64,000 nt of DNA from Paenarthrobacter sp. AR 02 (lineage in GTDB: Bacteria > Actinomycetota > Actinomycetes > Actinomycetales > Micrococcaceae), in contig NZ_JAJUKH010000002.1 of assembly GCF_021538675.1 (NCBI RefSeq), forward strand, positions 434,001 through 498,000, given 5' to 3'. The translations under genes were made by a program, and so were the position numbers. Position 1 is the first letter of the stretch. Every line of letters starts with the position of its first letter. Below the pieces are notes generated by a model that saw only the letters and a list, made by a program, of their open reading frames with translations, made no database searches and was not told the DNA's origin. Positions 18,617 through 27,243 of this stretch are shown piece by piece.

Positions 18617-19654
18617 GTGTCTCCTGCACCAATGACCCAGCAGTATTCCACGATTTCGCCGTCGCTCGCCGTCGGCATCGACGAACCCGACCGCAACCTT
18701 GCGCTTGAACTCGTCCGTGTCACCGAAGCCGCGGCAATTGCCGGTGGCCACTGGGTAGGTTTCGGCGACAAGAACAAGGCAGACGGCGCGGCCGTCGATG
18801 CGATGCGTTCGTTCCTTCACACCGTCCACTTCAATGGCGTCGTGGTGATTGGTGAAGGCGAAAAAGATGAAGCCCCCATGCTGTTCAACGGCGAACAGGT
18901 TGGTGACGGCACCGGCCCCGAGTGCGACGTCGCCGTGGACCCCATCGACGGAACCCGCCTCACCGCCCTCGGCATCAACAACGCCCTGGCAGTGCTGGCA
19001 GTTGCCGAGCGCGGATCCATGTTCGACCCCTCCGCCGTGTTCTACATGGAGAAGCTCGTCACCGGCCCTGAAGCTGCAGACATGGTTGACCTCCGCCTGC
19101 CGGTCAAGCAGAACCTGCACCTGATCGCCAAGGCCAAGGGCGTGAAGGTCAACCAGCTCAACGTCATGATCCTGGACCGTGACCGGCACCGTCCGCTCGT
19201 GGAGGAAATCCGCGAAGCGGGCGCGCGCACCAAGTTCATCATGGACGGCGATGTCGCCGGTGCCATCGCCGCAGCCCGTTCCGGGACCGGCGTAGATGCC
19301 CTCATGGGTATCGGCGGAACTCCGGAAGGCATCGTTGCCGCCTGTGCCATCAAGTCACTCGGCGGCGTCATCCAGGGCCGCCTGTGGCCGACGTCGGACG
19401 ACGAGAAGCAGAAGGCCATCGACGCCGGGCACGACCTCGACCGCGTCCTGTCCACCAATGACCTCGTCACCTCGGACAACTGCTACTTCGCAGCGACCGG
19501 CATCACCGACGGCGACCTCCTCCACGGTGTGCGCTACCAGAAGGACCGGGTCCTCACGCAGTCCATCGTGATGCGCTCCAAGTCCGGGACCGTGCGCTTC
19601 GTCGACGCCGAGCACCACGCATCCAAGTGGGAGACGTACGCACGTAAGGCGTAA
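18617..19654 (+). CDS. glpX: Class II fructose-1,6-bisphosphatase
   Basis: A 345-residue GlpX-type phosphatase, the gluconeogenic fructose-1,6-bisphosphatase of most actinobacteria. The lithium-sensitive phosphatase metal motif appears as VAVDPIDGTRLTA near residue 98, with upstream acidic ligands in VVIGEGEKDEAPM near 75. GTG 18617 has GAAGAGG five bases upstream; ATG 18632 is a possible alternative, and earlier readings lack a ribosome-binding site. An 84-base hairpin lies directly downstream. The enzyme yields fructose 6-phosphate, which also feeds ManA and GlmU products encoded nearby. Confidence 0.94.
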   Translation: MSPAPMTQQYSTISPSLAVGIDEPDRNLALELVRVTEAAAIAGGHWVGFGDKNKADGAAVDAMRSFLHTVHFNGVVVIGEGEKDEAPMLFNGEQVGDGTGPECDVAVDPIDGTRLTALGINNALAVLAVAERGSMFDPSAVFYMEKLVTGPEAADMVDLRLPVKQNLHLIAKAKGVKVNQLNVMILDRDRHRPLVEEIREAGARTKFIMDGDVAGAIAAARSGTGVDALMGIGGTPEGIVAACAIKSLGGVIQGRLWPTSDDEKQKAIDAGHDLDRVLSTNDLVTSDNCYFAATGITDGDLLHGVRYQKDRVLTQSIVMRSKSGTVRFVDAEHHASKWETYARKA

Positions 19655-19668
19655 TCCCCTCACCTAAC

Positions 19669-19752
19669 AGAAGGACGGCGAGCATCGCTCGGCGGCTATC
19701 TCCTCGTTCCTCGTCGATTTGATGCCGCTGTCGCGATACTCGCCGTCCTTCT
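19669..19752. terminator. Long imperfect hairpin between glpX and the femX-like gene
   Basis: A perfect 14-bp inverted repeat (AGAAGGACGGCGAG at 19669-19682, complement at 19739-19752) encloses further pairs, ATCGC with GCGAT and GCGGC with GCCGC. The loop is 27 bases. It lies between two convergent genes, so it probably ends both, but it is much larger than the other terminators in the window. Confidence 0.6.
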
Positions 19753-19804
19753 TTGTGTCAGGCGCAGATTACGGCTGGCGCGCGTTTTTGTGGGAAAGAG
19801 ATGT

Positions 19805-20740
19805 TCAGCGGAGTTTGTCGCGGAGCTTCCTGGCCAGTTGGTAGGCGCTGTAGCGGAGTTTGTTCACCGGGAGGTCCCAGGTTCCGGGGTAGGAGACTTC
19901 GCGGCCTCCGAAGGATTTCTTGAAGGACGTGAAGCCGGCCCATTTGTGGTCCGGCTGGTCCTCCGGTGCCACGCCCCACAGGTCCACGTGCTTGAGGCCC
20001 TTTTCCTTGGCGTCGGCCATCAAAGTGACCAGAAGCGGGATCCCTGCGCTGAGTTTGCGGTGGGTGTCGTCCAAGGCAGCGTGGGCGTACACGCGGGTGT
20101 CCGACGAATCGTACGCGAAAGCAGCAGCGATCGGCTCTCCCTCCAACTCCGAAATGAACAGCGTTCCGGCGCCGGCGGGGAGCAAAGAAGCTGCCACCTG
20201 GGTGAGGTACTCATCGCTTTGGGGCTTGAAGCCGTTGCGGGCTGCGGTCAGGTGGAGGAAGTGCAACAGCACCGAAATGTCGGCGGGATCCTGGGAGGCC
20301 CGGAAGGTGACGCCCTTCTTGTGGATGTTCCGGTACAGGTTCCGGTTGGTCGGCTTCATCCCGGCCAGGACATCCTTGAAGTCACCCTCGAGGTCCACAA
20401 TCCAACTCAGCTCGGGCTGCTGGTTGACCGGAGCGGGCCGAAAGCCGCGTGCGCGGAGGAGGGGACCGGCGTCGGACGCTGTGAAACCGGCGGCAGCGGG
20501 CTCCATCCGCACGAAGACCGCACGTTCCCTCTTGGCCAGGGCCACCAGGGCTTCCGTTGCGGCATCGAAAGCTTCCACCGACTCAGCGACCGGACCGTAC
20601 GGGGAGTAGATGACCTTGCCCGCGGGGTTCTTCTCCTCGATGGCGAGGAAGCTCCAGCCCGGGCCCGACTGTTCATGGACGCGACGGCCCAAGGCACGCT
20701 GGACGTCGGCCCACGCTGGGGTTTGCAGGAAAAACTCCAT
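19805..20740 (-). CDS. FemABX-type peptidoglycan bridge aminoacyltransferase
   Basis: A 311-residue member of the Fem/MurM family with the tandem GNAT-like fold. Support comes from FLQTPAWADVQRALGR at the N-terminus, ERAVFVRMEPAA near 90, GMKPTNRNLYRNIHKKGV near 150 (the conserved K/R-x-x-x-x-x-R-x-x-x-K stretch), and HVDLWGVAPEDQPDHKWAGFTSFKKSFGG near 265, seen in pieces. These enzymes add amino acids from aminoacyl-tRNA to the lipid II stem peptide, which suits the interpeptide bridges of Arthrobacter-type walls. The added residue is unknown. It follows manA by 3 bases, so translation is probably coupled. Confidence 0.87.
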   Translation of the reverse strand: MEFFLQTPAWADVQRALGRRVHEQSGPGWSFLAIEEKNPAGKVIYSPYGPVAESVEAFDAATEALVALAKRERAVFVRMEPAAAGFTASDAGPLLRARGFRPAPVNQQPELSWIVDLEGDFKDVLAGMKPTNRNLYRNIHKKGVTFRASQDPADISVLLHFLHLTAARNGFKPQSDEYLTQVAASLLPAGAGTLFISELEGEPIAAAFAYDSSDTRVYAHAALDDTHRKLSAGIPLLVTLMADAKEKGLKHVDLWGVAPEDQPDHKWAGFTSFKKSFGGREVSYPGTWDLPVNKLRYSAYQLARKLRDKLR

Positions 20741-20743
20741 GGA

Positions 20744-21994
20744 TCAGTTCCCCAGCCCTGTGGTAACGGCGAAGGCGACACTGGTTTCCGTGGCACCCTG
20801 GATCGGGTGCACGTTCACGGGCGCCTCAATGTCCGGAATGAAGGCCGCGCCACCGCGCTGGAGCTGCAGATCGCTCTTGGGGGAATCCAGCAGTACCTCA
20901 CCAGAGACCACCACGACGACGGCGGGCCCGGTCTGCGCCAGCGGCACCGGTTCTGCCCCGGGAGCAAGTTCAATGCGCTGCAGCTGGAACTCCGTGAAGG
21001 GCGGGCGATAGAGTTCCTGCCCGAATTCGGTGCCGCTCGCCTCGACACGGGGAACCCCCAGTGCCTCGAAGCGGACGGTCTTCAGCAGTTCCGGGACATC
21101 GACGTGCTTGGGTGTCAGTCCGCCACGCAACACATTGTCCGAGGACGCCATCACTTCCACACCCAGGCCATGGAGGTAGGCGTGGACGTTGCCGGCGGGC
21201 AGGTAGACCACTTCGCCGGGCTCCAGCGAAACGAGGTTCAGGAGGAGCGAAATGAGCACTCCAGGATCCCCGGGGAAGGCTTCGTTGATGTCCAGGAGCG
21301 CACCCAGCACGTCCCCATGGGGTTCCTTGGGTGCTCCCGAGCGGAGGACAGCTTCGACCTCGACAACGGCCTCCGAGACCTTCCTGCCACCCTCAATCAA
21401 GCGGGTAAAGGCTGCCTTTAGTGCTGCCGGTTCTTCGGACTGCCCCAGGTCGGCGATGACACCGGTGATGATGTCCGGGACATCCATGGCCGCGGAGTCC
21501 ATGCACGCCGCAAGGTGCTCGAAAACCTGTCGTGCGGAGGCAGCGGACCTGAATCCGCACAATGCCCGGAACGGAGTCAACGCAAAGATCAGCTCCGGCT
21601 TGTGGTTGTCGTCCCGATAGTTCCGTTCAGCGGAATCGGCAGGCAGCCCGGCCGCGTTCTCACGCGCATAGCCCTCACGTGCTTGCTCGAGGCTGGGGTG
21701 CACCTGGAGGGACAGCGGTTGCTCTGCGGCCAGGATTTTGGTCAGGAACGGAAGCCGCGGCCCGAACGCTTCGAGGCTTTCACTCCCGAGGAAATGCCGG
21801 GGATTGGAGGCAATCAAAGCATCCAGCGGCTCGGTCACGCCGTTGGGGTGTATCGCCGTCGAGGGTGAATCCGGGTGCGCCCCAATCCACAGTTCCGCTT
21901 CCGGCCCGCCCGAGGCCGGCCGACCCAACAAGTCTGCGATCGCCGTCGTAGAACCCCAGACGTAGGGCCGCAAAACATTCTCAATCTGGTACAC
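20744..21994 (-). CDS. manA: Mannose-6-phosphate isomerase, class I
   Basis: A 416-residue type I phosphomannose isomerase linking fructose 6-phosphate to mannose 6-phosphate. The zinc motif LQVHPSLEQA lies near residue 97, KPELIFALTPF with the zinc glutamate near 134, and YLPAGNVHAYLHG near 265 holds the catalytic region. The N-terminal WGSTTAIADLLGRP is also typical. Mannose 6-phosphate leads to GDP-mannose and mannosylated lipids and proteins; a protein O-mannosyltransferase is encoded at 43.9-45.7 kb. GTG start; a possible AAGGA lies nine bases upstream. Corresponds in position to Rv3255c. Confidence 0.93.
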   Translation of the reverse strand: MYQIENVLRPYVWGSTTAIADLLGRPASGGPEAELWIGAHPDSPSTAIHPNGVTEPLDALIASNPRHFLGSESLEAFGPRLPFLTKILAAEQPLSLQVHPSLEQAREGYARENAAGLPADSAERNYRDDNHKPELIFALTPFRALCGFRSAASARQVFEHLAACMDSAAMDVPDIITGVIADLGQSEEPAALKAAFTRLIEGGRKVSEAVVEVEAVLRSGAPKEPHGDVLGALLDINEAFPGDPGVLISLLLNLVSLEPGEVVYLPAGNVHAYLHGLGVEVMASSDNVLRGGLTPKHVDVPELLKTVRFEALGVPRVEASGTEFGQELYRPPFTEFQLQRIELAPGAEPVPLAQTGPAVVVVVSGEVLLDSPKSDLQLQRGGAAFIPDIEAPVNVHPIQGATETSVAFAVTTGLGN

Positions 21995-22047
21995 GGAAGA
22001 AGGTCCTTATCGTTGCGCTGGACGTGGTGGTTGAACGACAGCCGGGC

Positions 22048-23670
22048 TTAGAGCGGTGCGCATTGCCCGTTGGTGGCCACGAGGTCGCGGATGCCTTGCT
22101 CATCGCCCTGGGCCTTGAGGCCGTTCAACAACTCAATGGTGATGGGCGTGCCGTCCGGAGTGGTGGTCACCGGGGTGAAATCCGCCGACGGCGACGGCAG
22201 TTGGCTTGCCGGGAGGCGCGCCGGTACCGGGCCCGCGGCGGCGGCACCGGCAGGCGTGCCGGTGGGGGAGACGACGGCGTCATCCGCTTTGGGGCGGTTG
22301 GAGGACTTCAGGAGTTCCTGGACCTTGGAGTGGATCAGGTCAAAGTCGGGAACGGTGGAGAACGACGCATCGAAGTCCGGAGGTCCGATGGTCAGCCGTT
22401 TGACAGGCTGGTTCTTGGACTTCAGGGCAAGATCGACAAAGCTGCCGAGCTGGTTTGAAGAAATGTTCGAGTCCACCACTTTGGTGCCGGCGTTGGCGAT
22501 GTCCTCGAACTTGGTCAGCAGGGTTGCAGGATCCAGTTGCTTGAGCATGGCCTGCTGCACGCACTGTTGGCGTGCGATCCGGGCGTAGTCGTCCACGAAT
22601 TCGCGGGACCGTCCGTACCACAGGGCATGGAAGCCGTCCAGGTGCTGGTCACCGGCCGGGATCCAGCCGTCGGGCATGCCGTGGATACCGTGGGCCTCGT
22701 CAGTGACAGGGCCGCTGATAGGTACCCAGCCCCCGGCCTTGATGCGGATTCCGCCCATGGCGTCGATGAGTTTTGCGAAGCCGTCCATGTCCACCAGGAC
22801 GTAGGCCTGCACCGTGATCCCCCAGGTTCCGGAAACGGCCTCAAGGGTGGCTTGTGCACCTGGGTCGGATACGCCCGGGTACAGGTTCTGGTAGTTGTTG
22901 GTGACCTCGGTGTTGACGGCGTTGATAAGGCATTCATCGCCGCAGTTGTAGCCGTCGGGGTAGATCTTGCGCATGGGCGAGCCCTCGCTGAACTGCGCAT
23001 TCTGGAGGTTTCGGGGGACCGAGATGATGGCGCTTTCGCCCGTCTTCGCGTCGACACTGATGACCGAGAGGCTGTCCGGGCGACGGCCCGTCCGGTCATC
23101 GCCGGCGTCCCCGCCCATCATCAGGAAGTTGTAGCGCCCGTCCACGGGATCGATGGCGGGACCGGCGTCGAAGATGCTGCCGATCGCATTGCGGCTCACG
23201 TTCAGGACGTACGCGATGTAACCCAGGGAGCCACTGGCCACCACCGTGGATACGACCAGCACGACGGCGATGATGGGCCGCATCCCCGGCGCCAGGAGGT
23301 TGGGCCTGATGATCCTCAACGTGTTGAGGAACAGATAGGCCCAACCCAGCGCCAAGGCCACCAACACCACAATGACCAGCAGGGAACCAACAGGGTGCGT
23401 GGCGATGCTGAGCAGCAGGGTCCGGTTTACCAGGGCGATGACAAGGGTCAGCAGCGCCACGGCCCACACAGTCAGGGTGACGCGCAACGCCATGCGGCCC
23501 AGCTTGCGGTCGCCGGCAACGATCTGCGCGCTGCCGGGGATGAAGAGAGTCAGGAGTACCAGCACGAAGGCGCGTTTGGTCCGCACCGGAGCGCTGGCTC
23601 CAGCGGGGTAGCGGACAGGATCAGTCAGTGCGTTCCCCGGCTGATTCGGTGTCTTGTGCATGGTAGTCAT
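22048..23670 (-). CDS. LytR-CpsA-Psr (LCP) family ligase with four N-terminal helices
   Basis: A 540-residue protein. Four hydrophobic segments lie at about residues 30-50, 58-80, 90-115 and 120-145, and the extracytoplasmic LCP domain spans about 175-370. Its polyprenyl-phosphate contacts are visible as RRPDSLSVISVD and ISVPRNLQ near 200-220. A proline- and threonine-rich tail ends in a short cysteine-containing domain. LCP enzymes transfer undecaprenyl-linked glycopolymers onto peptidoglycan. Start: ATG 23670 has AGGAAGG eight bases upstream; the same frame stays open far upstream only because it shadows purE. It follows purE by 11 bases. Confidence 0.88.
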   Translation of the reverse strand: MTTMHKTPNQPGNALTDPVRYPAGASAPVRTKRAFVLVLLTLFIPGSAQIVAGDRKLGRMALRVTLTVWAVALLTLVIALVNRTLLLSIATHPVGSLLVIVVLVALALGWAYLFLNTLRIIRPNLLAPGMRPIIAVVLVVSTVVASGSLGYIAYVLNVSRNAIGSIFDAGPAIDPVDGRYNFLMMGGDAGDDRTGRRPDSLSVISVDAKTGESAIISVPRNLQNAQFSEGSPMRKIYPDGYNCGDECLINAVNTEVTNNYQNLYPGVSDPGAQATLEAVSGTWGITVQAYVLVDMDGFAKLIDAMGGIRIKAGGWVPISGPVTDEAHGIHGMPDGWIPAGDQHLDGFHALWYGRSREFVDDYARIARQQCVQQAMLKQLDPATLLTKFEDIANAGTKVVDSNISSNQLGSFVDLALKSKNQPVKRLTIGPPDFDASFSTVPDFDLIHSKVQELLKSSNRPKADDAVVSPTGTPAGAAAAGPVPARLPASQLPSPSADFTPVTTTPDGTPITIELLNGLKAQGDEQGIRDLVATNGQCAPL

Positions 23671-23681
23671 CCGCTGCCTTC

Positions 23682-24245
23682 CTAGCGGATGCTCCGTGCG
23701 GAAGCGTTGGCAGGCGAGAAAACCTCTTCCACTTTGTGGCGCAGGTTTTCGCCCTTCTTGGTGGCAACGTCGTTCAGCTCCTGGGCGAAGGCCAGCAGGT
23801 CCGCGCGGAGCTTCGAGGCGAGCTCGTCCGTGCCCGATGCCAGCATGCGCACCGCAAGGAGTCCGGCGTTGCGGGCTCCAGCGATCGATACCGTGGCTAC
23901 GGGAACGCCCGCAGGCATCTGCACGATGGACAGCAGGGAGTCCATGCCGTCGAGGGTTTTCAGGGGGACGGGCACGCCGATCACAGGCAGCGGCGTCACC
24001 GATGCCAGCATGCCGGGCAGGTGTGCAGCGCCACCAGCGCCGGCAATGATGACCCGGAGGCCGCGTTCGTGGGCCGTCTGCCCGTACCGGATCATTTCGG
24101 TCGGCATGCGGTGCGCCGAGACGACGTCTGCCTCGAAGGGAATGCCGAATTCGGCAAGGGCGTCCGCAGCGGCCTCCATGACGGGCCAGTCCGAGTCGGA
24201 GCCCATGACGAGCCCTACCAGCGGGGCAGTTGTACCGGAGGTCAT
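23682..24245 (-). CDS. purE: N5-carboxyaminoimidazole ribonucleotide mutase
   Basis: A 187-residue class I PurE that converts N5-CAIR to CAIR in purine synthesis. The substrate loop [13 protein letters not shown] lies near residue 11, [11 protein letters not shown] with the catalytic histidine near 42, and [12 protein letters not shown] near 70. The C-terminal 25 residues extend beyond the usual core. The start codon overlaps the purK stop (ATGA), so translation is coupled. An LCP gene follows in the same transcript. Confidence 0.95.
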   Translation of the reverse strand: MTSGTTAPLVGLVMGSDSDWPVMEAAADALAEFGIPFEADVVSAHRMPTEMIRYGQTAHERGLRVIIAGAGGAAHLPGMLASVTPLPVIGVPVPLKTLDGMDSLLSIVQMPAGVPVATVSIAGARNAGLLAVRMLASGTDELASKLRADLLAFAQELNDVATKKGENLRHKVEEVFSPANASARSIR

Positions 24246-25429
24246 ACGGTCTCCTCAAGAGTGGTCTGTTCAGGCTTGCGGCCGTCACGGATGATGTTTG
24301 CCACGGCTGTGGCACGCTCACGGACGGAGTCGACGTCGGAGGTCGATGTGCCGACCAGGTTCACATGCCCGATCTTCCGGCCGGGCCGGACGGACTTGCC
24401 ATACGAGTGGACCTTGGCGGCAGGCTCGTAGGCGAGGGCCATGGGGAAGGCGTTGAAGAGATCCTGGTTGTCGCCGCCCAGGAAGTTCTTCATGACCGTG
24501 ACGGGGGCCAAGGCATCCGTGGCGCCGAGGGGAAGATCCAGGACAGCCCGGAGGTGCTGTTCGAACTGGCTGGTGATGGATCCATCCTGCGTCCAGTGCC
24601 CGGTGTTGTGGGGGCGCATGGCCAGTTCGTTGATCAGGAAGCCTGCCCCGACGCCGGGCGTTTCAAACAATTCGGCTGCCATGACGCCGGTGACGCCGAG
24701 CTCGTTGGCTATGCGGAGGGCAGCTTCCTCTGCGGCGGCAGCCACCTCAAGGGAAATGTTCTGGGCCGGTGCGATCACTTCATCGCAGACGCCATCCACC
24801 TGGATGGTGTGCACCACGGGCCACGCCCGGGACTCGCCGCTGGGGGTGCGGGCCACCAGGGCTGAGAGTTCGCGGCTGAACTCCACCTTGGCTTCGGCCA
24901 GCAGCGGGCTCATGGCCTGGAACCAGTCGCCGGTCTCCTGCGCTTCGTCCGCGGAGTCGATGATCCTGACGCCCTTGCCGTCGTATCCGCCCCTCGGCGT
25001 TTTCAGCACCACGGGCCAACCGATGCGGTCGCCGAAGGCTACCAATTCGTCAACCGTGTGCACGGCGGACCACTCGGGGTTGGGCAGTCCAAGCCGATCG
25101 ATGGCGGCCCGCATGACCAGCTTGTCCTGGGCGTTCACCAGGGCATCCGGCCCGGGCTGGACATTCACGCCGGCATCCAGCAGCGCCTGGAGGTGCCCGG
25201 TAGGAACGTGTTCGTGGTCAAAGGTCAGCACGTCCACACCACGGGAGAACTCCAGGAGAGTGTCCAGGTCCTTGTGGTCGCCGACCGGGGCCGAGGCCAC
25301 CGCGGCAACGGCGGAAACGTCCTCGGCTTCAGCCAAAACGCGGAGTTCGAAGCCCAGTGCGGTAGCGGGCGGAGCCATCATTCGTGCGAGTTGGCCGCCG
25401 CCAACAACGCCAATTACTGGAAAAGTCAC
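24242..25429 (-). CDS. purK: 5-(carboxyamino)imidazole ribonucleotide synthase
   Basis: A 395-residue ATP-grasp enzyme that carboxylates AIR with ATP and bicarbonate. It shows [15 protein letters not shown] at the N-terminus, the ATP-grasp central region ([15 protein letters not shown] near residue 140) and metal-binding [16 protein letters not shown] residues, here seen as [14 protein letters not shown] near 280. GTG start 25429 lacks a Shine-Dalgarno but has TAGGCT seven bases upstream. It leads the purK-purE-LCP transcript and is divergent from gtrA. Confidence 0.95.
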   Translation of the reverse strand: MTFPVIGVVGGGQLARMMAPPATALGFELRVLAEAEDVSAVAAVASAPVGDHKDLDTLLEFSRGVDVLTFDHEHVPTGHLQALLDAGVNVQPGPDALVNAQDKLVMRAAIDRLGLPNPEWSAVHTVDELVAFGDRIGWPVVLKTPRGGYDGKGVRIIDSADEAQETGDWFQAMSPLLAEAKVEFSRELSALVARTPSGESRAWPVVHTIQVDGVCDEVIAPAQNISLEVAAAAEEAALRIANELGVTGVMAAELFETPGVGAGFLINELAMRPHNTGHWTQDGSITSQFEQHLRAVLDLPLGATDALAPVTVMKNFLGGDNQDLFNAFPMALAYEPAAKVHSYGKSVRPGRKIGHVNLVGTSTSDVDSVRERATAVANIIRDGRKPEQTTLEETV

Positions 25430-25436
25430 AATGTTC

Positions 25437-25442
25437 AGCCTA
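25437..25442 (-). promoter_or_regulatory. -10 element of purK (leaderless)
   Basis: TAGGCT on the reverse strand, seven bases before the GTG at 25429. Confidence 0.5.
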
Positions 25443-25560
25443 CCGAACAGGCAGCGCGATCACTGATTCTGGCGCTCTATTGCCTGCCTATTGGTGGCGC
25501 GCACGGTCTTCTATGGGTGTTCTCACAGGCTGTTCCCGGGCACCGCCGCCAAATCGGCGC

Positions 25561-25566
25561 TAAAAT
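25561..25566 (+). promoter_or_regulatory. Probable -10 element of gtrA
   Basis: TAAAAT, beginning about 48 bases before the ATG at 25609, is the best -10 match in the 179-base purK-gtrA gap. Confidence 0.4.
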
Positions 25567-25608
25567 AAATTTGGCCCATCGGCCCATCTTCAACGGCCAT
25601 GGAGGGTC

Positions 25609-26166
25609 ATGATCACCACACTTGCAGATCGCATCCGCGGACTTGCCTCGCTTTTCTGGCGCGAGGTAGCCAAGTTCGGCGCCGTCGGAGGTGTTGCCTT
25701 CGTCATTGACTCGGCCGTCTTCATCTGGCTCTTTTCGGGCCCTATGCACGGCAGTGAGGTGTGGGCCAAGGCTCTCGCGACCATTGTTGCAAGTGTGTTC
25801 TCCTGGGTAGCCAACCGCTTCTGGACTTTCCGCCACCGCAAGCAGGCCAATGTTGTCCGCGAAGCCGTGTTGTTCGCCGTCATGAACATCGTTGGGCTCT
25901 TGATCGCTTCAGGATGCGTGTGGTTCGCCAAGTACATCCTGGACCTGAACGACAAGCCGTCGTTGTTCATCGCCGGCAGCGTCGTGGGCCTCATCCTTGG
26001 CACCATCTTCCGCTTCTTCGCCTACCGTTTCTGGGTCTTCAACGAAGAACTGGATGCCGAGCCGGAGTTCTCGCACGACCACGAGATCATCGAAGGACAC
26101 CCCAAGCCGAGGAACGCCGAGACCGCAAGCCCTGCGACCGGCGAACTTCCCATCAAAAAAGCCTGA
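25609..26166 (+). CDS. GtrA family membrane protein
   Basis: A 185-residue protein with four helices at about residues 20-40, 48-66, 85-105 and 115-135. The GtrA pattern includes KFGAVGGVAFVIDSAVF near the start, and VANRFWTFRHRK and FRFFAYRFWVF after helices 2 and 4. GtrA proteins are thought to move polyprenyl-phosphate sugars across the membrane or assist their transferases. The polar C-terminal 50 residues are probably cytoplasmic. GGAGGG at 25601-25606 is close to the ATG (two bases). M. tuberculosis has a GtrA gene beside purK too (Rv3277). Confidence 0.88.
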   Translation: MITTLADRIRGLASLFWREVAKFGAVGGVAFVIDSAVFIWLFSGPMHGSEVWAKALATIVASVFSWVANRFWTFRHRKQANVVREAVLFAVMNIVGLLIASGCVWFAKYILDLNDKPSLFIAGSVVGLILGTIFRFFAYRFWVFNEELDAEPEFSHDHEIIEGHPKPRNAETASPATGELPIKKA

Positions 26167-26183
26167 CCGCTACCCCGCGCGTT

Positions 26184-26879
26184 TCAGCGTTGTGTGACGC
26201 GTTCGTTTTTCAGCAGGTGTTCGGTGACGTCCACTGCCGGGTGAACCAGAACCACTGACCCGTCCTGCTTCCATGCACCCAACGACGCGGACAAGCCTTC
26301 TTCCAAACCCTCGGCGGCGCGTACCAGCAGGCGGACCCCCGGCTCCTGGGTGGCAGCAAATCCGTCGATCAGTTCGGCGTGCGCGTGTGCCGTTGTGCTG
26401 CGGATCGCAGGCAAATCACCGTCGGGTTCGTTATGTGCCATGAAGACGTCACCGTGGGAGCGGACTTCCGCGGCGTAGTCCACGACGCCGGCGGGCAACT
26501 CGCCGGGCCACCGCATGGCGAGTGCCGCAAGCGGCACGGCCACGACCGCGTCAAAGCCGGCCCCGGCGCCGTCGTCGGGCTTGTCCGTAACAAGAAGGTC
26601 AGCTGAAGAATCGTCAAACACGACTTCCAGCCCGAGCTGCCAAGCAGCCAAGGCCCACACGAACGACTTCCAGTGGGCTGGGAGGTCCAGCCGGACGGCC
26701 ATGCCCGGTTCGGCGTCCAGCTCGTCCTGCAGGAGGTTGCTGGTCTTGGCCACCCAGTTATCCAAAACGCGGCCCGAAAGTTCCACGCGCTCGGAGTCCG
26801 GTCCGTACCAAGTCAGTCGGGGTGAGGTTGCGTGGCCGGACCTCAGGTCGGTCATCAGGTTCGCTGCCGGGATAGTCAT
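26184..26879 (-). CDS. TIGR03089 family protein (acyl-adenylate-like N-terminal fragment)
   Basis: A 231-residue protein matching the actinobacterial TIGR03089 family. It resembles the N-terminal subdomain of AMP-binding ligases (PRLTWYGPDSERVELSGRVLDNWVAKTSNLL, shown here only by its first and last parts: PRLTWYGPD and NWVAKTSNLL). The P-loop and adenylation core are absent, so catalysis is doubtful. The start is set at ATG 26879; a longer open reading to 27083 has no support. CAAGAT six bases upstream may be a weak -10. The M. tuberculosis counterpart (Rv3268) also lies near an LCP gene. Function unknown. Confidence 0.75.
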   Translation of the reverse strand: MTIPAANLMTDLRSGHATSPRLTWYGPDSERVELSGRVLDNWVAKTSNLLQDELDAEPGMAVRLDLPAHWKSFVWALAAWQLGLEVVFDDSSADLLVTDKPDDGAGAGFDAVVAVPLAALAMRWPGELPAGVVDYAAEVRSHGDVFMAHNEPDGDLPAIRSTTAHAHAELIDGFAATQEPGVRLLVRAAEGLEEGLSASLGAWKQDGSVVLVHPAVDVTEHLLKNERVTQR

Positions 26880-27243
26880 AGGCCCATCTTGCCACGCTGC
26901 AATTATGTGGTCGCCGGGCGTTGTGAATTGAAGCACACCACCCGCGGCCGAGCTGAAGGACAGCCCTCCTTCGGTGGTCAAATTTCCGCAGGAATTCAAT
27001 GAACGTTCACGTAAATCGATCCGACACTCCCGTTTTTCGCCGCGAAACGCCTCGCCGCGAAGAAAATCTTGGGCGTGGCGCATCCCACGTTTCTACAGAT
27101 TCTTGATTATTATCCCGGCGCGGCTTGACTGTGGGTAGTTACACGCGTGTAATTAGTAATCAACGCCGCTGCACAGAGGACCGGGACGCCACCGGGAATC
27201 GGAAATACATCCAAGCAGCAGCTGCAAACTCAGGAGGGACGCC
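26880..27243. other. Gene-less region between the TIGR03089 gene and whiB
   Basis: About 360 bases without a convincing gene. The left 245 bases hold nothing I can interpret beyond the upstream flank of the reverse-strand gene. The right end carries the whiB promoter, an 80-base leader and the ribosome-binding site. Confidence 0.6.
27125..27153 (+). promoter_or_regulatory. whiB promoter with palindrome over the -10
   Basis: TTGACT (27125-27130), a 17-base spacer and TGTAAT (27148-27153) form a good housekeeping-type promoter. The perfect palindrome TTACACGCGTGTAA (27139-27152) overlaps the -10, as expected of an operator. Confidence 0.7.

Noticed and set aside
19790..21421. 543-residue forward reading over femX-like and manA genes
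   Set aside because: It crosses two confident reverse-strand genes, has no motif and no ribosome-binding site.
23671..24321. Upstream extension of the LCP frame to a 757-residue protein
   Set aside because: The extra 217 residues are an arginine- and proline-rich reading opposite in register to purE and purK, without domains. ATG 23670 has a good Shine-Dalgarno.
26880..27083. Longer N-terminus for the TIGR03089 protein
   Set aside because: The added 68 residues precede the family's usual start MTIPAAN and lack a ribosome-binding site.
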